A stretch of 64,000 nucleotides of DNA from Mantis religiosa (Eukaryota > Arthropoda > Insecta > Mantodea > Mantidae). The DNA is taken from positions 63,714,934 to 63,778,933 of the forward strand of contig CM060947.1 of the NCBI GenBank assembly GCA_030765055.1, written 5' to 3'. Shown here piece after piece: positions 36,535-47,434 of the stretch. The position numbers were made by a program, and so were the translations under genes. Position 1 is the stretch's first letter. Each line of letters opens with the position of its first letter. A model generated the notes under the pieces. The model was not told where the DNA came from. It worked only from the letters and a program-made list of their open reading frames with translations, and ran no database searches.

Positions 36535-37440
36535 CATCTGCCCCCTCTTTCTCAAATGGTTTTTCAGTATCTCAAATGCTTTCACAAAGATGATAAAATT
36601 TGGCGAGTAAGTCAATATAATGAAGGTATCAAAGTATATTCTCAGGAAATTCAAGATACACTCTTAGTATTTCAAATATATTACACTGAAGAAGTCATTA
36701 CAGCCAGTTGTTAAAACTTTGCACCTTTGGCATTTTTAGACTAAATTTGAAGTTATAATATTCGAGAAGAGACCATTAAAAACATATTTTTAAAAAATAC
36801 ATTTTGGGTGTGATTAGAGGAAATGTCGATATAAACTTTTTGGTGGTATTCAGCTATAACAGCTTCCTACACCTTCTATAATTAGTACAAAATATAAATA
36901 AATTTCGTAACATTCAATGGAAACTTGAAATACCCCATACCACGCAAATAGCTCCACGTCTATGCTTTTAGTTCTGTGTTAGCTATTCATGAGGTTAAAA
37001 GCAACACGGTTAACCGAGTGTGAATATGAAAATTCAAATCTGCATATTTATGTACATATTCAGCACGATGTCTAAATTTAATAGTTGCATATCTGAATTT
37101 TCGGTACTCGCATTAACAGTTACTCCACCTTGCTAAGCAGATATAATTTAAACCTTGATAGTCACACAATATTTCTATTTTATTGAAGATTTGCTGGGTT
37201 CAAAGTTTTAAACTCTACAAGTGGGATTTGTCTCACATCACTGTATTTTTATTTTCTTTACTGCTCTCCTGTAATAAGTATAGGAAGAAGCTTTATATTA
37301 CATGCGAAAATTCAATAGAAATATGTTTATAAAAGTACATTTTTAGAGAAAGGTTCGTTCTCTACGTGTTAATGGCATAATTAAAAAGAGAATATCTGAA
37401 TACAAGAGTAAGTAAAAAGAAGGGAGATTTTCGCAACGTG
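36535..37440. other. AT-rich unassigned DNA
   Basis: No gene or repeat recognised. Confidence 0.3.
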
Positions 37441-37444
37441 GTTC

Positions 37445-37560
37445 AATAGCCTTTACTACTTGTGATCCACAAAGGGGAGGAAGTGGTGAGATGAGAGGAG
37501 ACAGCGACTGGCCGCCCCGGGTACACGACGGTGAGCAAGGGACAGGTCCTTTGCAATTCT
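37445..37560. repeat. Dispersed repeat C, copy 4
   Basis: Diverged copy: 'gagatgagaggagacagcga', 'ctggccgccccgggtacac' and 'gggacaggtcctttgcaatt'. It is again followed by a tRNA-derived repeat, as copies 1 and 2 are. Confidence 0.4.
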
Positions 37561-37639
37561 AGTGTTGCGTCTGCAGGCTGACATATGCCCTTGGGAGGCT
37601 CGGAAAGCAGAGAATACCCGTCCTGTAAACCTAGTTTTA

Positions 37640-37893
37640 GAAATAAAGTCTCTACTATGCAGCGCTGAAAAGTCTGTTGCAAGTCTGAAAGGACCAATTG
37701 GATGAAGAGTGAAATGAAATTACAAATGAGGTGAAATTGAAGGTGAAGAAACTCAGGTAATGAAAGAAATCTTCACAGCATTCGTCAAATAACCCAGCAA
37801 AACACCAGAAAAACAATTGGTAGCTAAGCATGGGCGCGGTAATTGAATCCACGGCTTCCCAAAAGCGAGCTAACTGCGCTACCTTGCTCATTT
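37640..37893 (-). mobile_element. tRNA-derived SINE, minus strand
   Basis: The right end reads on the minus strand as AATGAGCAAGGTAGCGCAGT followed by TAGCTCGCTTTTGGGAAGCC and GATTCAATTACC, a tRNA-like head with box A and box B. The body is AT-rich with 'gaaatgaaattacaaatgag'. The layout (repeat C plus SINE) parallels 5458-5875. Confidence 0.6.
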
Positions 37894-37899
37894 GGTCGA

Positions 37900-38290
37900 A
37901 TAATAAACTTGATACGTAAGTTCAACATTTTATAAGGATGCGACACTAAAATTTTCAATAAAATCCCCCAAAGCTAAATTAGTCTTTACATGGAAAAGTT
38001 TGTTTCTAATTCTCTTAAAATAAAGCCCAGCAACTTTATTTAACTACTAAGTTTGAATGACAAAAATAATGGATACAGAAAATGAGGGATAGAAAAGTCG
38101 TGATTAAAGAGGAACGAACCTAACTTTTACCTAATAACTTGGGAAAATCACGAATAATCTAAGTATAGGAGTGGACGGTCGTCGTAAACTCAGTGGGTCT
38201 GTCTACATTCACGTCAGACACTGAAGGCACATTTTCCTCTCTCTTTTTCTCTGTACCAGCAGCACGTGTTAGTGACTAACTCATTTGACG
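37900..38290. other. Unassigned DNA
   Basis: No gene or repeat recognised. Confidence 0.3.
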
Positions 38291-38293
38291 ATC

Positions 38294-39726
38294 TACATAG
38301 ACTCCCATAAATAATCGGACAAAGCAGAGTACTAAGTTTTGAAAGTGAAAATCAACATTTGATGTAGTATTTTATTGAAATTAATGATAATTGACGGTTG
38401 CATGTTTCGTTCTTGTAAAAAAATAAATGTTATTTCACATGCGTGCCTTTTTTTAAGAATTGAAAACAAATATGACATTTTTGGCCCTCAAAAGTAATCG
38501 GACATAACAACCTGAGTGTGATACAAAATCTGGCGTAGTTCTTTGTAGCTGTTGCTCTTTTTTCACTACTTTTCGCAACTTATTTGGCATGCTGTGAACC
38601 AGGTTTTACAGGTAGAAAGTTTGCTCCATTCCTCTTGTAAACTCTCCTTCAAGTGCTGTTTGGAGATGATGGGGTCTTCCGCACGGCCTTCTTCAGTTTA
38701 TCCCATACGGCTTCTATAGGATTAAGATCCGGGGCCTGAGGGGTTGAATGCAGTACTTGAGGATAGTTTTAAAGTAACCAAAGCTGCACAATGTGGGACG
38801 TATGCTTCGGATCATTATCCTGATTATATGAGAAGCTGCCCAAAATACCCATCATTTCTGCACTTTGTTTTAAATTTTTCTGTAATAGTCTAAGGCAGAC
38901 TTCCATGTTCATGGTTGTGTCTATGAACATAAGGTTTCCCACTCCCGTAGAGGAAATACAGCCCCATATCATTGCACGTGTTTGACTGCGCCTTACTCCG
39001 TGTTTGATTTCCTCCTCAGATCCACCCTGTCATCGGAACCAGCAAGGTCGTCAGAAAAAGTAACTTGGGTCCACCAATCGCCTGTCTTGTTAACCAAGTC
39101 TTTGGCAAATTGTAATCGCTTTCCTTTATTCTTGTTAAAAATGTCGCCACCATTATAATCTTGTTTTCGCATGGCCCTTCTGGCCGTTTCAGGGTTAACT
39201 GTCAGTCCCACTTCCTGAATTTCTGCATAATATGACTCCAGTCTATCGGTCTATCGCCCTGGCTTTGCTCGAGATTCAATTCTGTCTTCATACTTTTGCT
39301 AAGATTCACTATCTCTGATATTTCCCGGTATGCTTTGCTCTTTTCATACCGATATGTTACTGTCTATGCTCAAAGGTGCTTTGCTTACCTCTGGGCCCTA
39401 TGCTATGCTCTTGCCTTCTTGGTGAACAGTTGACGTACTTCTACGATGTTGTTTTGTCTACTGACAGACTTCACCCACTCGTTTGTATTACATTTCATTT
39501 GTGCTGTCCGATTCTTTTTGTGTCGTAAACTCATGATGTAAGCAAGTTGATTGGGGAATCTCTTAGTTTAGCCACGATTTCAATCTTTAAAATGGCTGCT
39601 CATAGCATATGATTTTTGCTTGGCACAAGGAGTACCTTGAGATTGATACACATAATCTATCCTGTTTCATAGAGCACTACGTAGTGAAATGCAAAGTCTG
39701 TTGGATTATTTGTGAGAGTCAGTGTA
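38294..39726 (-). pseudogene. Dead Tc1-like transposon, 1.43 kb
   Basis: Ends are inverted and start with TA: left TACATAGACTCCCATAAATA and, read inwards from the right, TACACTGACTCTCACAAATA. A subterminal 'gtaatcggacataac' at 38494 repeats the 'ataatcggacaaag' of the left end, the double direct-repeat pattern typical of Tc1 elements. The minus strand encodes transposase pieces: 38993-39211 (VNPETARRAM, GKRLQFAKDLV, WTQVTFSDD), 38769-38972 (MIWGCISSTGVGNL and DNDPKHTSHIV, the second catalytic D region), then SPDLNPIE-like remains near 38710-38740. Stops and frameshifts throughout. The N-terminal helix-turn-helix is not readable. Confidence 0.85.
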
Positions 39727-39729
39727 TAT

Positions 39730-40565
39730 CTGGTGTAAAACTAATTTAATGCATTTTTTGTTAAACTTCCAGGCCCAAACCATAATGAGTGTTTGGTAAG
39801 AAAGTTTAGTTGCAAGTTCGAAAGCCATGTGAATTAAACGCGTCACTTTTTCAGAAAAGATCTATCCTAGTAATTGTGTTAGTCGATTTTGAGCAGTTAC
39901 TCGTAAACTCGAAATACATTCCTAGTTATTTATTAAATTGTTAAACGTTCAACGCTTTATTCGACATGTTGTTCTCGTGAAGGCTTAAAACGGGTAAGTG
40001 ATAGAGCTACAGGGCTGACAACGCTCATATGAGCTCCTCGTAACCTTAAATTCACGCAGTTGTTGAGTGCTATTACCAAAAATGGCATGGAAAGGACGAG
40101 AGCTTTACGTATTAAGTGGTGCTGTTTGCAAATGGAACCAATATGCAATACCCCTGTTTTGCCAGTGTCAGGCCTTAATACGTACAAAACGTGTGTAACT
40201 GTGCTAGCTTTCGGTAAATTAACAATTTGGGGGATAGGCGTTATGGTAACGATACTATTTGCGCCCTTCAATTAGGGTACCTCGCCCTTTAAATGCCTGC
40301 AATGCATCTACTTTAAACTTGGTTTCTCAAAATTCTCTTTTCTTTGATTTATATATCTTTTACTCTGAAAATAGTGGGCCAATCATAACAAAGCTTATCA
40401 GAAATGTTCAAATATAATGCCTACATAGGCAAATTAGTGAATCTCATTAGTAAATATGTAAATATTGCCCCCAAGTTTATTTCTATCCTGAATTATATTT
40501 TGCGAAGGTTAAAATTAAGGTATGAATTAAGTATATTTCTTATTGAATAACAAATCAACAAGTGG
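39730..40565. other. Unassigned DNA
   Basis: A 104-codon minus-strand frame (39957-40271) and a 71-codon plus-strand frame overlap in a slightly GC-richer patch. Neither shows a recognisable motif. Confidence 0.3.
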
Positions 40566-40569
40566 AAAC

Positions 40570-40703
40570 GTAGAGTCAGACTGAAAAATTCAATGCCACG
40601 GATCTTCTGGTTCAAATCCCGGCTATGGCATTGAATTTTTCAGTCTGACTCTACTTTTCCACAATTTAACCTACACACGGCCAGTGTGAAAAAAACAATT
40701 TCC
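40570..40703. mobile_element. Fold-back SINE, family D, perfect hairpin
   Basis: 40570-40598 and 40626-40654 are perfect 29 bp inverted repeats (the 'cagactgaaaaattcaatgc' segment of family D and its complement) around a 27 bp loop that carries box B (GGTTCAAATCCC). The forward SINE tail follows to about 40703. The head of the SINE is replaced by an inverted copy of its own body. Confidence 0.9.
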
Positions 40704-40704
40704 A

Positions 40705-41490
40705 AATCAACTAATCTTTGTAATACGTTTAGAAGTTCCATAATTGATAGATTTTAAGTGATATACAGTTCTAGTATAAAATAAACTCTGGATAAAATAT
40801 CGATTCGTATCATACACCTTTCAAATTAACACAAGATTCCATATCTTTAGAGTAAAGGCTAGCTACTCAATTGACACCACAAGAGTCAATGCATCCTGCA
40901 CCAGAACCCCCAGTGGGGACCGGGGATCGAATCTAAGTCCAACCACTGCGATACGTGGGTAGTCTGCAGAACATTTATCCTTTCCATGTAGCATATGGAG
41001 CTTAGTGTTCCTGCAAGAGCTTAAAACAAAGTAGTGTTTTACTAAAAGGATACACGTTCCTTTATTTCAGTCAGCTACATCCCCATAGTGTGAACCCTTA
41101 GTTCAGATGTGTGCCAGGCATTTGATAAATTATCAATTTGCTTTCTTAATAATTTTGCATTCAACGTGGATTATAGTGAAAAGATATCCTTAATCGCCAT
41201 CATTTATTTCTCTACGTAAATTATTTAATCCTTATATAACCGTGTTACTGCTAATGCTGGCAGGATTTGTTTCGGTGCATATTTTCTGCAGTAGCCCTAT
41301 AAAGGCATACATTTTATAATATGTTTACCTGAACATTATATTTGCTTGGAGCATATCAAGAGACACAAAACAAGTTTTTTAGCTTCCCTAGTTTACCACT
41401 ATCGTGGGGTTAGGTAAATTCTTTTTCCTATATCCCTTATCGCTTTAGGCGTCGGGTTCAGGAACAGAACATCTGAATCAAATAGAGAAC
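40705..41490. other. Unassigned DNA
   Basis: 40900-40960 has a minus-strand tRNA T-arm-like GGGGATCGAATC and may be a SINE remnant. Nothing else recognised. Confidence 0.3.
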
Positions 41491-41494
41491 CCTA

Positions 41495-41722
41495 TGGGTG
41501 ATCAGTATGAGATTGAGAGAAGGTGACAGAATGAACGCAAAATAAATGAAAGGAAAGATGAAGGAGGTATTGGTGGAATGATGGCGGTGGAAACCGGGCA
41601 TCCCGGAGAAAAACTACCTCTACGCCGTCTTGTCCACCACAAATCTCACTTGCGGATGCATAGGATCGAACCCGCGGTGTCTTGGTAAGTCAAGTGGTAT
41701 AACCATTCGGCCACGCTCAGTA
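41495..41722 (-). mobile_element. tRNA-derived SINE, family B
   Basis: Core 'gtggaatgatggcggtggaa', 'accgggcatcccggagaa' and 'ttgtccaccacaaatctcac' match the other copies. The right end is the complement of the tRNA-like head (box B GGGTTCGATCC, box A near 41700). Confidence 0.75.
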
Positions 41723-42334
41723 ACGCTAATACTAAAATGTTTTTGGAAGCCCTAAAGACTATAACAAGAAATGCCATCTTATTTAATAGGAGCTCCAGAT
41801 TTTAATGATCCATATGTTTGTTTTTTACTAGCTAACTTTTGGTATAGAGCTCAGTGCATGGATTCGTGCTGGTATAATATGCATTAGTTTATGTTGGTAA
41901 GGAAACACTAAGCTGTCTGTACCACTTCAATCTCTCACATCTTACTTGGTCCTTCATTTGGTCCTTCCTGTTTAGATGCTTGTATTACTTCCCCATATCT
42001 TTCGCTCCCCAGACTAAAACAGATCTTTGTTCATAGTTAATATCTAAGTGTCAAATTATCTGAAACTGTGACAAATTGAAGTTGCTTTGGACCGTCGTTG
42101 CGAAGCATGTTTCCCGTCATTTAACCTAAATGTTCCTTGCCTTTCTAAGCTAAGTTGTTAGATCAAAACACATGAATGTCAAATTTAAATTGAAGCCCAT
42201 AATATATTTAATCACCCAAGGATCTTGTCGAACGCAGGTACTAAGGAGTGTTTGCAATATTAATTAGGGAACAGCAGGAATATGCAAGCATCAGCAGGTA
42301 TTCGTGCCTAAGTTTCACCTTTTGTGTGATCTGG

Positions 42335-42480
42335 GTGGCCCAGTAAGTTACGCAATGGCCTATTGCTCTCCAGGTCGAGGGTACAAATCCAACCCCCAAC
42401 AGTATATTTTTTTAAGTGTGCTTTAAAGCGATGGATCCACGTCAGTATCCTGCGGTATATAACGTGGGCTCATCAGTGGC
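42335..42480 (+). mobile_element. Possible tRNA-derived SINE head, family E
   Basis: GGGTGGCCCAGTAAGTTACG followed 35 bp later by GGGTACAAATCCAACCCCC has a tRNA-like layout, then a T-rich run. Only one copy is visible, so this is tentative. Confidence 0.35.
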
Positions 42481-42484
42481 TTGT

Positions 42485-43990
42485 CAATATCCTTAACTGA
42501 CGTTCTTTTTTCATAAAAAACGAAAATATTTGAGTAAAAAGTAAACTGGACAGCCCATTTGAGTTGCATGAAGAATGAAAGAATTCCAGTGATGATTAAT
42601 AGTCATCAGCTTCAAAGGAAAAGGGATACCGGACGTTAGAGAAAAAGAGGGTCTTAACGTGTCATGAAAAGCAGGCAAGATTGCCTAATCCCTGCATGAT
42701 TGAAGAAGAAGAAGAAGAAGAAAAATAATAATAATAAGAAGAAGAAAGTTATATTCTTGTAAGAATGGAATTACAAAATTTAAGCGTTGTATCTTTCCCA
42801 GTCACATTTTGTGGAATTCTATTTATATTCCCATATATTGATTGGCATTTGTTTAAATGTTTTCAGTATCTTTGTATCAAAGCTTACATTGCATCCTAGA
42901 TAAAGTGAGATTCCTCTTCTCACATTTTGTTTTTGATACGGTCCCTGTCAGGCATAACATTAGCATAATAGCTGCGAAAGTCATATTAAATGAATAATTA
43001 AGGGCGGATAGATACCACACTATGAATTTAGCTAATTCATAGCAAATATAGAGGTTTATGATCTAATATACAGGTGCAGAAACTAAACAGGCAATCCCAA
43101 TACATATATTTTATTGCAAGTACGTGAACCCAACGAGTAAATAGAGCCGGATTAATGAACGCTTATCCTCACAGGAAGTTTCCTTGTGTTGAGCCGACAA
43201 AGGGACATTGTTCCAGTGTCGCCCGAGGCTAGACCCAAGCGACAACTGGTCGCTTGTCATATCTTTGATTTGCACATGATACGTGGTGTAGAGAATAGAC
43301 ACCGGGATTTAAGATACGCTTCTGCAAGCTTGATTCCGCATTAATTACCTAGACCGTGGGTACGAGCAAGTTGCATGGAATACATCCCTCAGAAACTCAG
43401 CATCGCGATGAAATTTAGAGTAGGGAGGAAACACAACCTATAAGCAACGAGTGATGGGTCACATGACCCCTAAAGTGTCCAAAATTTGGCGAAAGGATGG
43501 GGAAATTTGTGCTATGGCGACATTTGATATTTGCTAGGAAAAACACTCTGTTTAGGCGAGTGAAAGGAGCAATACGTACTGAACGTTCATCAAAGTCCGT
43601 GTTCGCAAATGGACGGAGCAACACATATTAGGTGGTTATCAAACACTCTGTGAAACAGCACAAATTACATCATCAAGATTATACCAAACTATGCTTTTGT
43701 ATAATCCTCCGGAAATATTCTAGTGCTCAAAGTAAGGCTCTCGCGACGTCCAGAAATGAAAACACGTACACGGCTTCATACATCACTCGGTGCGTCCCAG
43801 AAATTTACAAGTTCACTCGCGACTGTGATTCAAACTAGCCGTCATGTTACGCGCACAGCAACGGGCAAATCCTAAGTCTCACGCCTAACGTGTGAGTTAC
43901 ACCAACACAACAGTGACGAGTGGAGAGGGCAACTTGTGTACCCCAACACTGTCAGGACGCATCTACTCCCTGAAACCCAAAAGAGAGAAT
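42485..43990. other. Unassigned DNA with GAA/ATA microsatellite
   Basis: A (GAA)n and (ATA)n tract occupies 42703-42748. Otherwise AT-rich DNA with small unsupported open frames. Confidence 0.35.
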
Positions 43991-43994
43991 CCAT

Positions 43995-44232
43995 GCCCGC
44001 CTTGGTAGCGTAGATGGTAGCATGTGTGCCTCACGTTCAAGAAGTTCCGAGTTCGAATCTCGGTCAGGATGAGTTATCAGGATAAGGTTTTTCCGGGATT
44101 TTCCCATATCCTTAGAGACGAATGTCGGGTAACTCTAGCTCCATGGACCCCGGATGCATTCAGCATCATTTCATCCATTTCATTCATCGCCCGATATGAG
44201 TAAATGTTTGAGGGCGTAAATTACAAAAAAAA
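43995..44232 (+). mobile_element. SINE family A
   Basis: Full-length plus-strand copy with head GCCTTGGTAGCGTAGATGGT, box B GAGTTCGAATCTC, body and a diverged 3' end (GTAAATGTTTGAGGGCGTAA) followed by an A-rich tail with an A11 run. Confidence 0.9.
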
Positions 44233-44239
44233 AAAGTAG

Positions 44240-45605
44240 AATATATTCATGCAGACCTGCCTTGAGAGAAAACTCCGACCCCTTGTAAACCTCTCATCCG
44301 CAGCCCTCACCCGTCACTTATCCTATCATATGCGGTGTTGAGTGCCGGAAGGGCTCAACGAGGTACTTAACGGGCAAGTACCGCCTCATTTTCTATCACT
44401 ATTTTCGAAAGTTCTGGGTGTTTATTTCGATCAGCCATCACTTTGGAATTTTATAGATATTTTTAAATTGCATTCTTTTCTTATTTAACTCAGCTCAAAT
44501 ACTGAATGATAACAATCCTTTCATTATTTTGTATTATTAATGCCTTCAGCATACAAAAGTATATTTATCTGTCTATTTCTATCACTATATATGCCTAGAG
44601 TTACCTCAGTCTTACATTTTTCTATATTATCATCACTATAAATAATACAGTTGGCAAACTACAGCCCCGTTGTATACCCTGATTAATTTTAAAGAAAGTA
44701 ACTAGTACATCAATAAAGTAGAGAGCATTTTCAGGTAATTCCAACTATAAATTTCCTAACTTTGTCATCCCATAGTTAGATCACAGCCAATGTCCACGTC
44801 AAGGATTTGGGAGCCATTTAAATGGGAAATCATAACATGCTGTTCATAATGATGACAAAGAATTAGCAATTAGTAAAATTTTAAAATTTTTATTCTGTGT
44901 AATCTGCAGATATTCCTTTCTTCTTTTAGGAACGCCTATAAAGAGATTACAATACGTTAATGGAATGCTCAGAAAGTGGAAGATATAAAACAATTTCGCT
45001 CGTATGGGACATGTGCCGTTCACAAAGTCGTTCCTTTGAAAAACATAAATTCATTCCACACGCTTTTGCCACTCGCTCGGATGATCTGGAAATAGAACAA
45101 TGCAAAGCCGAAAGTCTGGCTAACGAGATGGAGGGATTTATGGCTAACAGAAAATACGTTATAAGCTTATCTTGACAAGCATGTCTGAATTTTTGTCTCT
45201 GTAGACGAATGAATGATCACGAAAATTCAAACCAGCGATAGAAATTGGCAATCCTTTTGGAGATTAATCGATTTCTGCAACAAAAGAGAATAGAGGTGCG
45301 CCAGAAACAGTAGTCATGTCCCTAATACCATTAATGGGGTGTTATTACAATATAATATTTTAAAGATACATTTCAAAATAAAATTTCATTTAATTACGTA
45401 TTAGAAGAAATCGTTCTTACCATTCACGATAACGTTAATGATTAAGACTATGCTGAATGAGGAAATAGGGACCAAATCTGTCCTAGTTATCAATGCAGTT
45501 TCCTTGGATATCAACGATGCTTTCATCGATACCTTTGTATATGTGTTGGAGGTAATAAAGATAGTTAATAAATAAGCAATAGATTATCATTTGTGTACTG
45601 TGTTC
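44240..45605. other. AT-rich unassigned DNA
   Basis: No gene recognised. A 71-codon plus-strand frame at 44960-45175 has no recognisable domain. Confidence 0.3.
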
Positions 45606-45608
45606 CCC

Positions 45609-46748
45609 CTAATCATTGTTTCATATAACCTTGCCTCGCTGACATCTATCACTCCGCGTGCAACTACCTTCCCGCTCATCCTAATTGGCTAATGCTTTCG
45701 CTACATAGGCCATAGGCGGTGCCTTCCCGTCACACTTAAATCTGCAGTAAACGTCATAATAATTTCCAGGAAGATAGATAAAATCATACAAATAAGAATA
45801 TGAAGGCATGCAAAAATAATGAAGTTTATAATGAAACTGAGCAAGCTGAAACTGAATGAATGAGCAATGAAATTGAAACAAGGCCTTTGGACTTTTCCAC
45901 TGGGACTTTTTAAAACAAGCACACATATCTTGCAAAAATGCTTGTCTTTCAATCTTAAAAGTCATGTCACGCCATACTTGTCGTGTGTTCTTCATTCACC
46001 CAAGTCTCGTCAAGGTGGTATATTTTGCGATTTGTATCCCGGTACAGTCTGATTGTCCTTAAATAACGTCTTCGCCACAGTTTTCCTGTTGTATGAATTT
46101 CCTGTCGCGATGTTCCTACGCATCTAGCATACCTGTAAGTTCAGGGCACAGCTGTTCGACTTCTCTCACTGACAAAGGCGGATTCTTCTCCTTGAGTGCA
46201 TTAAACACATGCACCACAATTTTTTTTCGCCACTTTGTAAAGGTTTTCCCTTGCGATGCTTCAGCGAAAAAACTGGAGGTAGGCTCTGCCATAATACATA
46301 TAATAAGTACACGTGCAATAAACGATCAATAAAATAATTTAGCTCTCGCACTCGGCACAACACACCTTCGAATGGCGATATATGACTAATCCAGTTCGAA
46401 ACAAGGTCAGTGATAAAAATCATATAAACAAATATGTCATCACTGCCGCTAAATCACGCGATATCGTTCCATGTGCTTGAGAACAAAGGAACCTCCTCTT
46501 TACTTCGTTTAAGAATTAGCATGCATTTCAGATAAATCAACTCTGTTGTGTAATATGTTTAATTAAAACAGTTACGAAAATATAAATTTGACAATTCTCT
46601 TCCAACATATAAAGACATATCACGATGTTAAATAAGTAACTAATTTTTACCGCACAACAGTCTATACTGCAATAGCAGCCAATGAGATGTGATAAGGTCA
46701 CGTGGCCGTTAAGAGATATGGGGCAAGTTTACGTGAAACAAGGATTAG
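45609..46748 (-). mobile_element. TIR DNA element T1, copy 2
   Basis: Second copy of 20483-21670 in the same orientation, with the same inverted ends (CTAATCATTGTTTCATATAA left; CTAATCCTTGTTTCACGTAA read inwards from the right). It differs by scattered substitutions and small indels, including a shorter stretch where copy 1 has 'aagtatgtaatgaaaggcct'. The N-terminal frame that is open in copy 1 is broken here. Confidence 0.75.
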
Positions 46749-46754
46749 AATATG

Positions 46755-47230
46755 TGTATAAAGTAAGTGTTGATAACAGCTGTAACGATATCTGAGATAT
46801 ATTAGGGCTGGACTGTCAACTTACGAACTAGACTAAAATCCATATCACACTAGGATGTCACGGCTGCGTATCTGGGGCGGCCATTTAGAAAACATTCACT
46901 CTTTTATTAGCTATACTGCGATCTATCCGTTCATCTGTCACTGCTGGCAGGCTTTGCTAAGCCTGAAGAATTTTGCTGCGTGTCCACACTTAAGAGGGTT
47001 TAACCACAGTTAAGAATTTTGTTTGGGAATTATAGGGTAACATTTTTGGCTTAGATGGGAACTATGATTTAGGCTGCAATTTTACCCCTTTCAGCTGATT
47101 TTGTAGAGCGCAATACACATTACACCTTGGTATAAATATGTTTTGCGTTCTGATAAGATGATTTAAAGGCCAACACTCTCTGGTTTGGGAGTAATGGTGC
47201 TCAGCTTTAGCTGCTATGGGGAATTGCTCC
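46755..47230. other. Possible 3' untranslated part of LINE
   Basis: GC content falls toward the left. It may be the 3' untranslated region of the minus-strand LINE tail at 47235-47430, but no poly(A) is visible. Confidence 0.25.
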
Positions 47231-47234
47231 TTGG

Positions 47235-47430
47235 TTATCTGGGGTGCCCGCTTGCCATACTGGGGTACCCAATGACACCTGAAGCGCGCCTAGTGGGGTC
47301 ATAATCCCCCAGAGTCCTGACGAGGGCGCTTTGATGTACTGGTAACCTTGCATAAGAATTTAGAGCCCGGTGCCTAACTTCATCCTCTACATATGGAAGA
47401 GAAGCAGACTTTCTGACATGCATTTATGTA
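47235..47430 (-). pseudogene. Possible LINE ORF2 C-terminal remnant
   Basis: A 62-codon minus-strand frame contains PYVEDEVRHRALNSYARLPV followed by HQSALVRTL. The pattern (helix, Y-x-R-L, H-x-x-x-L) resembles the extreme C terminus of Jockey/R1-type ORF2 proteins, as in the minus-strand LINE at 7042-7467 (AYDTYKNLEIHHNPL). The resemblance is short, so this is tentative. Confidence 0.35.
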
Positions 47431-47434
47431 GATG

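Noticed and set aside
39957..40275. 104-codon minus and 71-codon plus frames on opposite strands
   Set aside because: Mutually overlapping with no motif, no codon signal and no repeat partner in the window.
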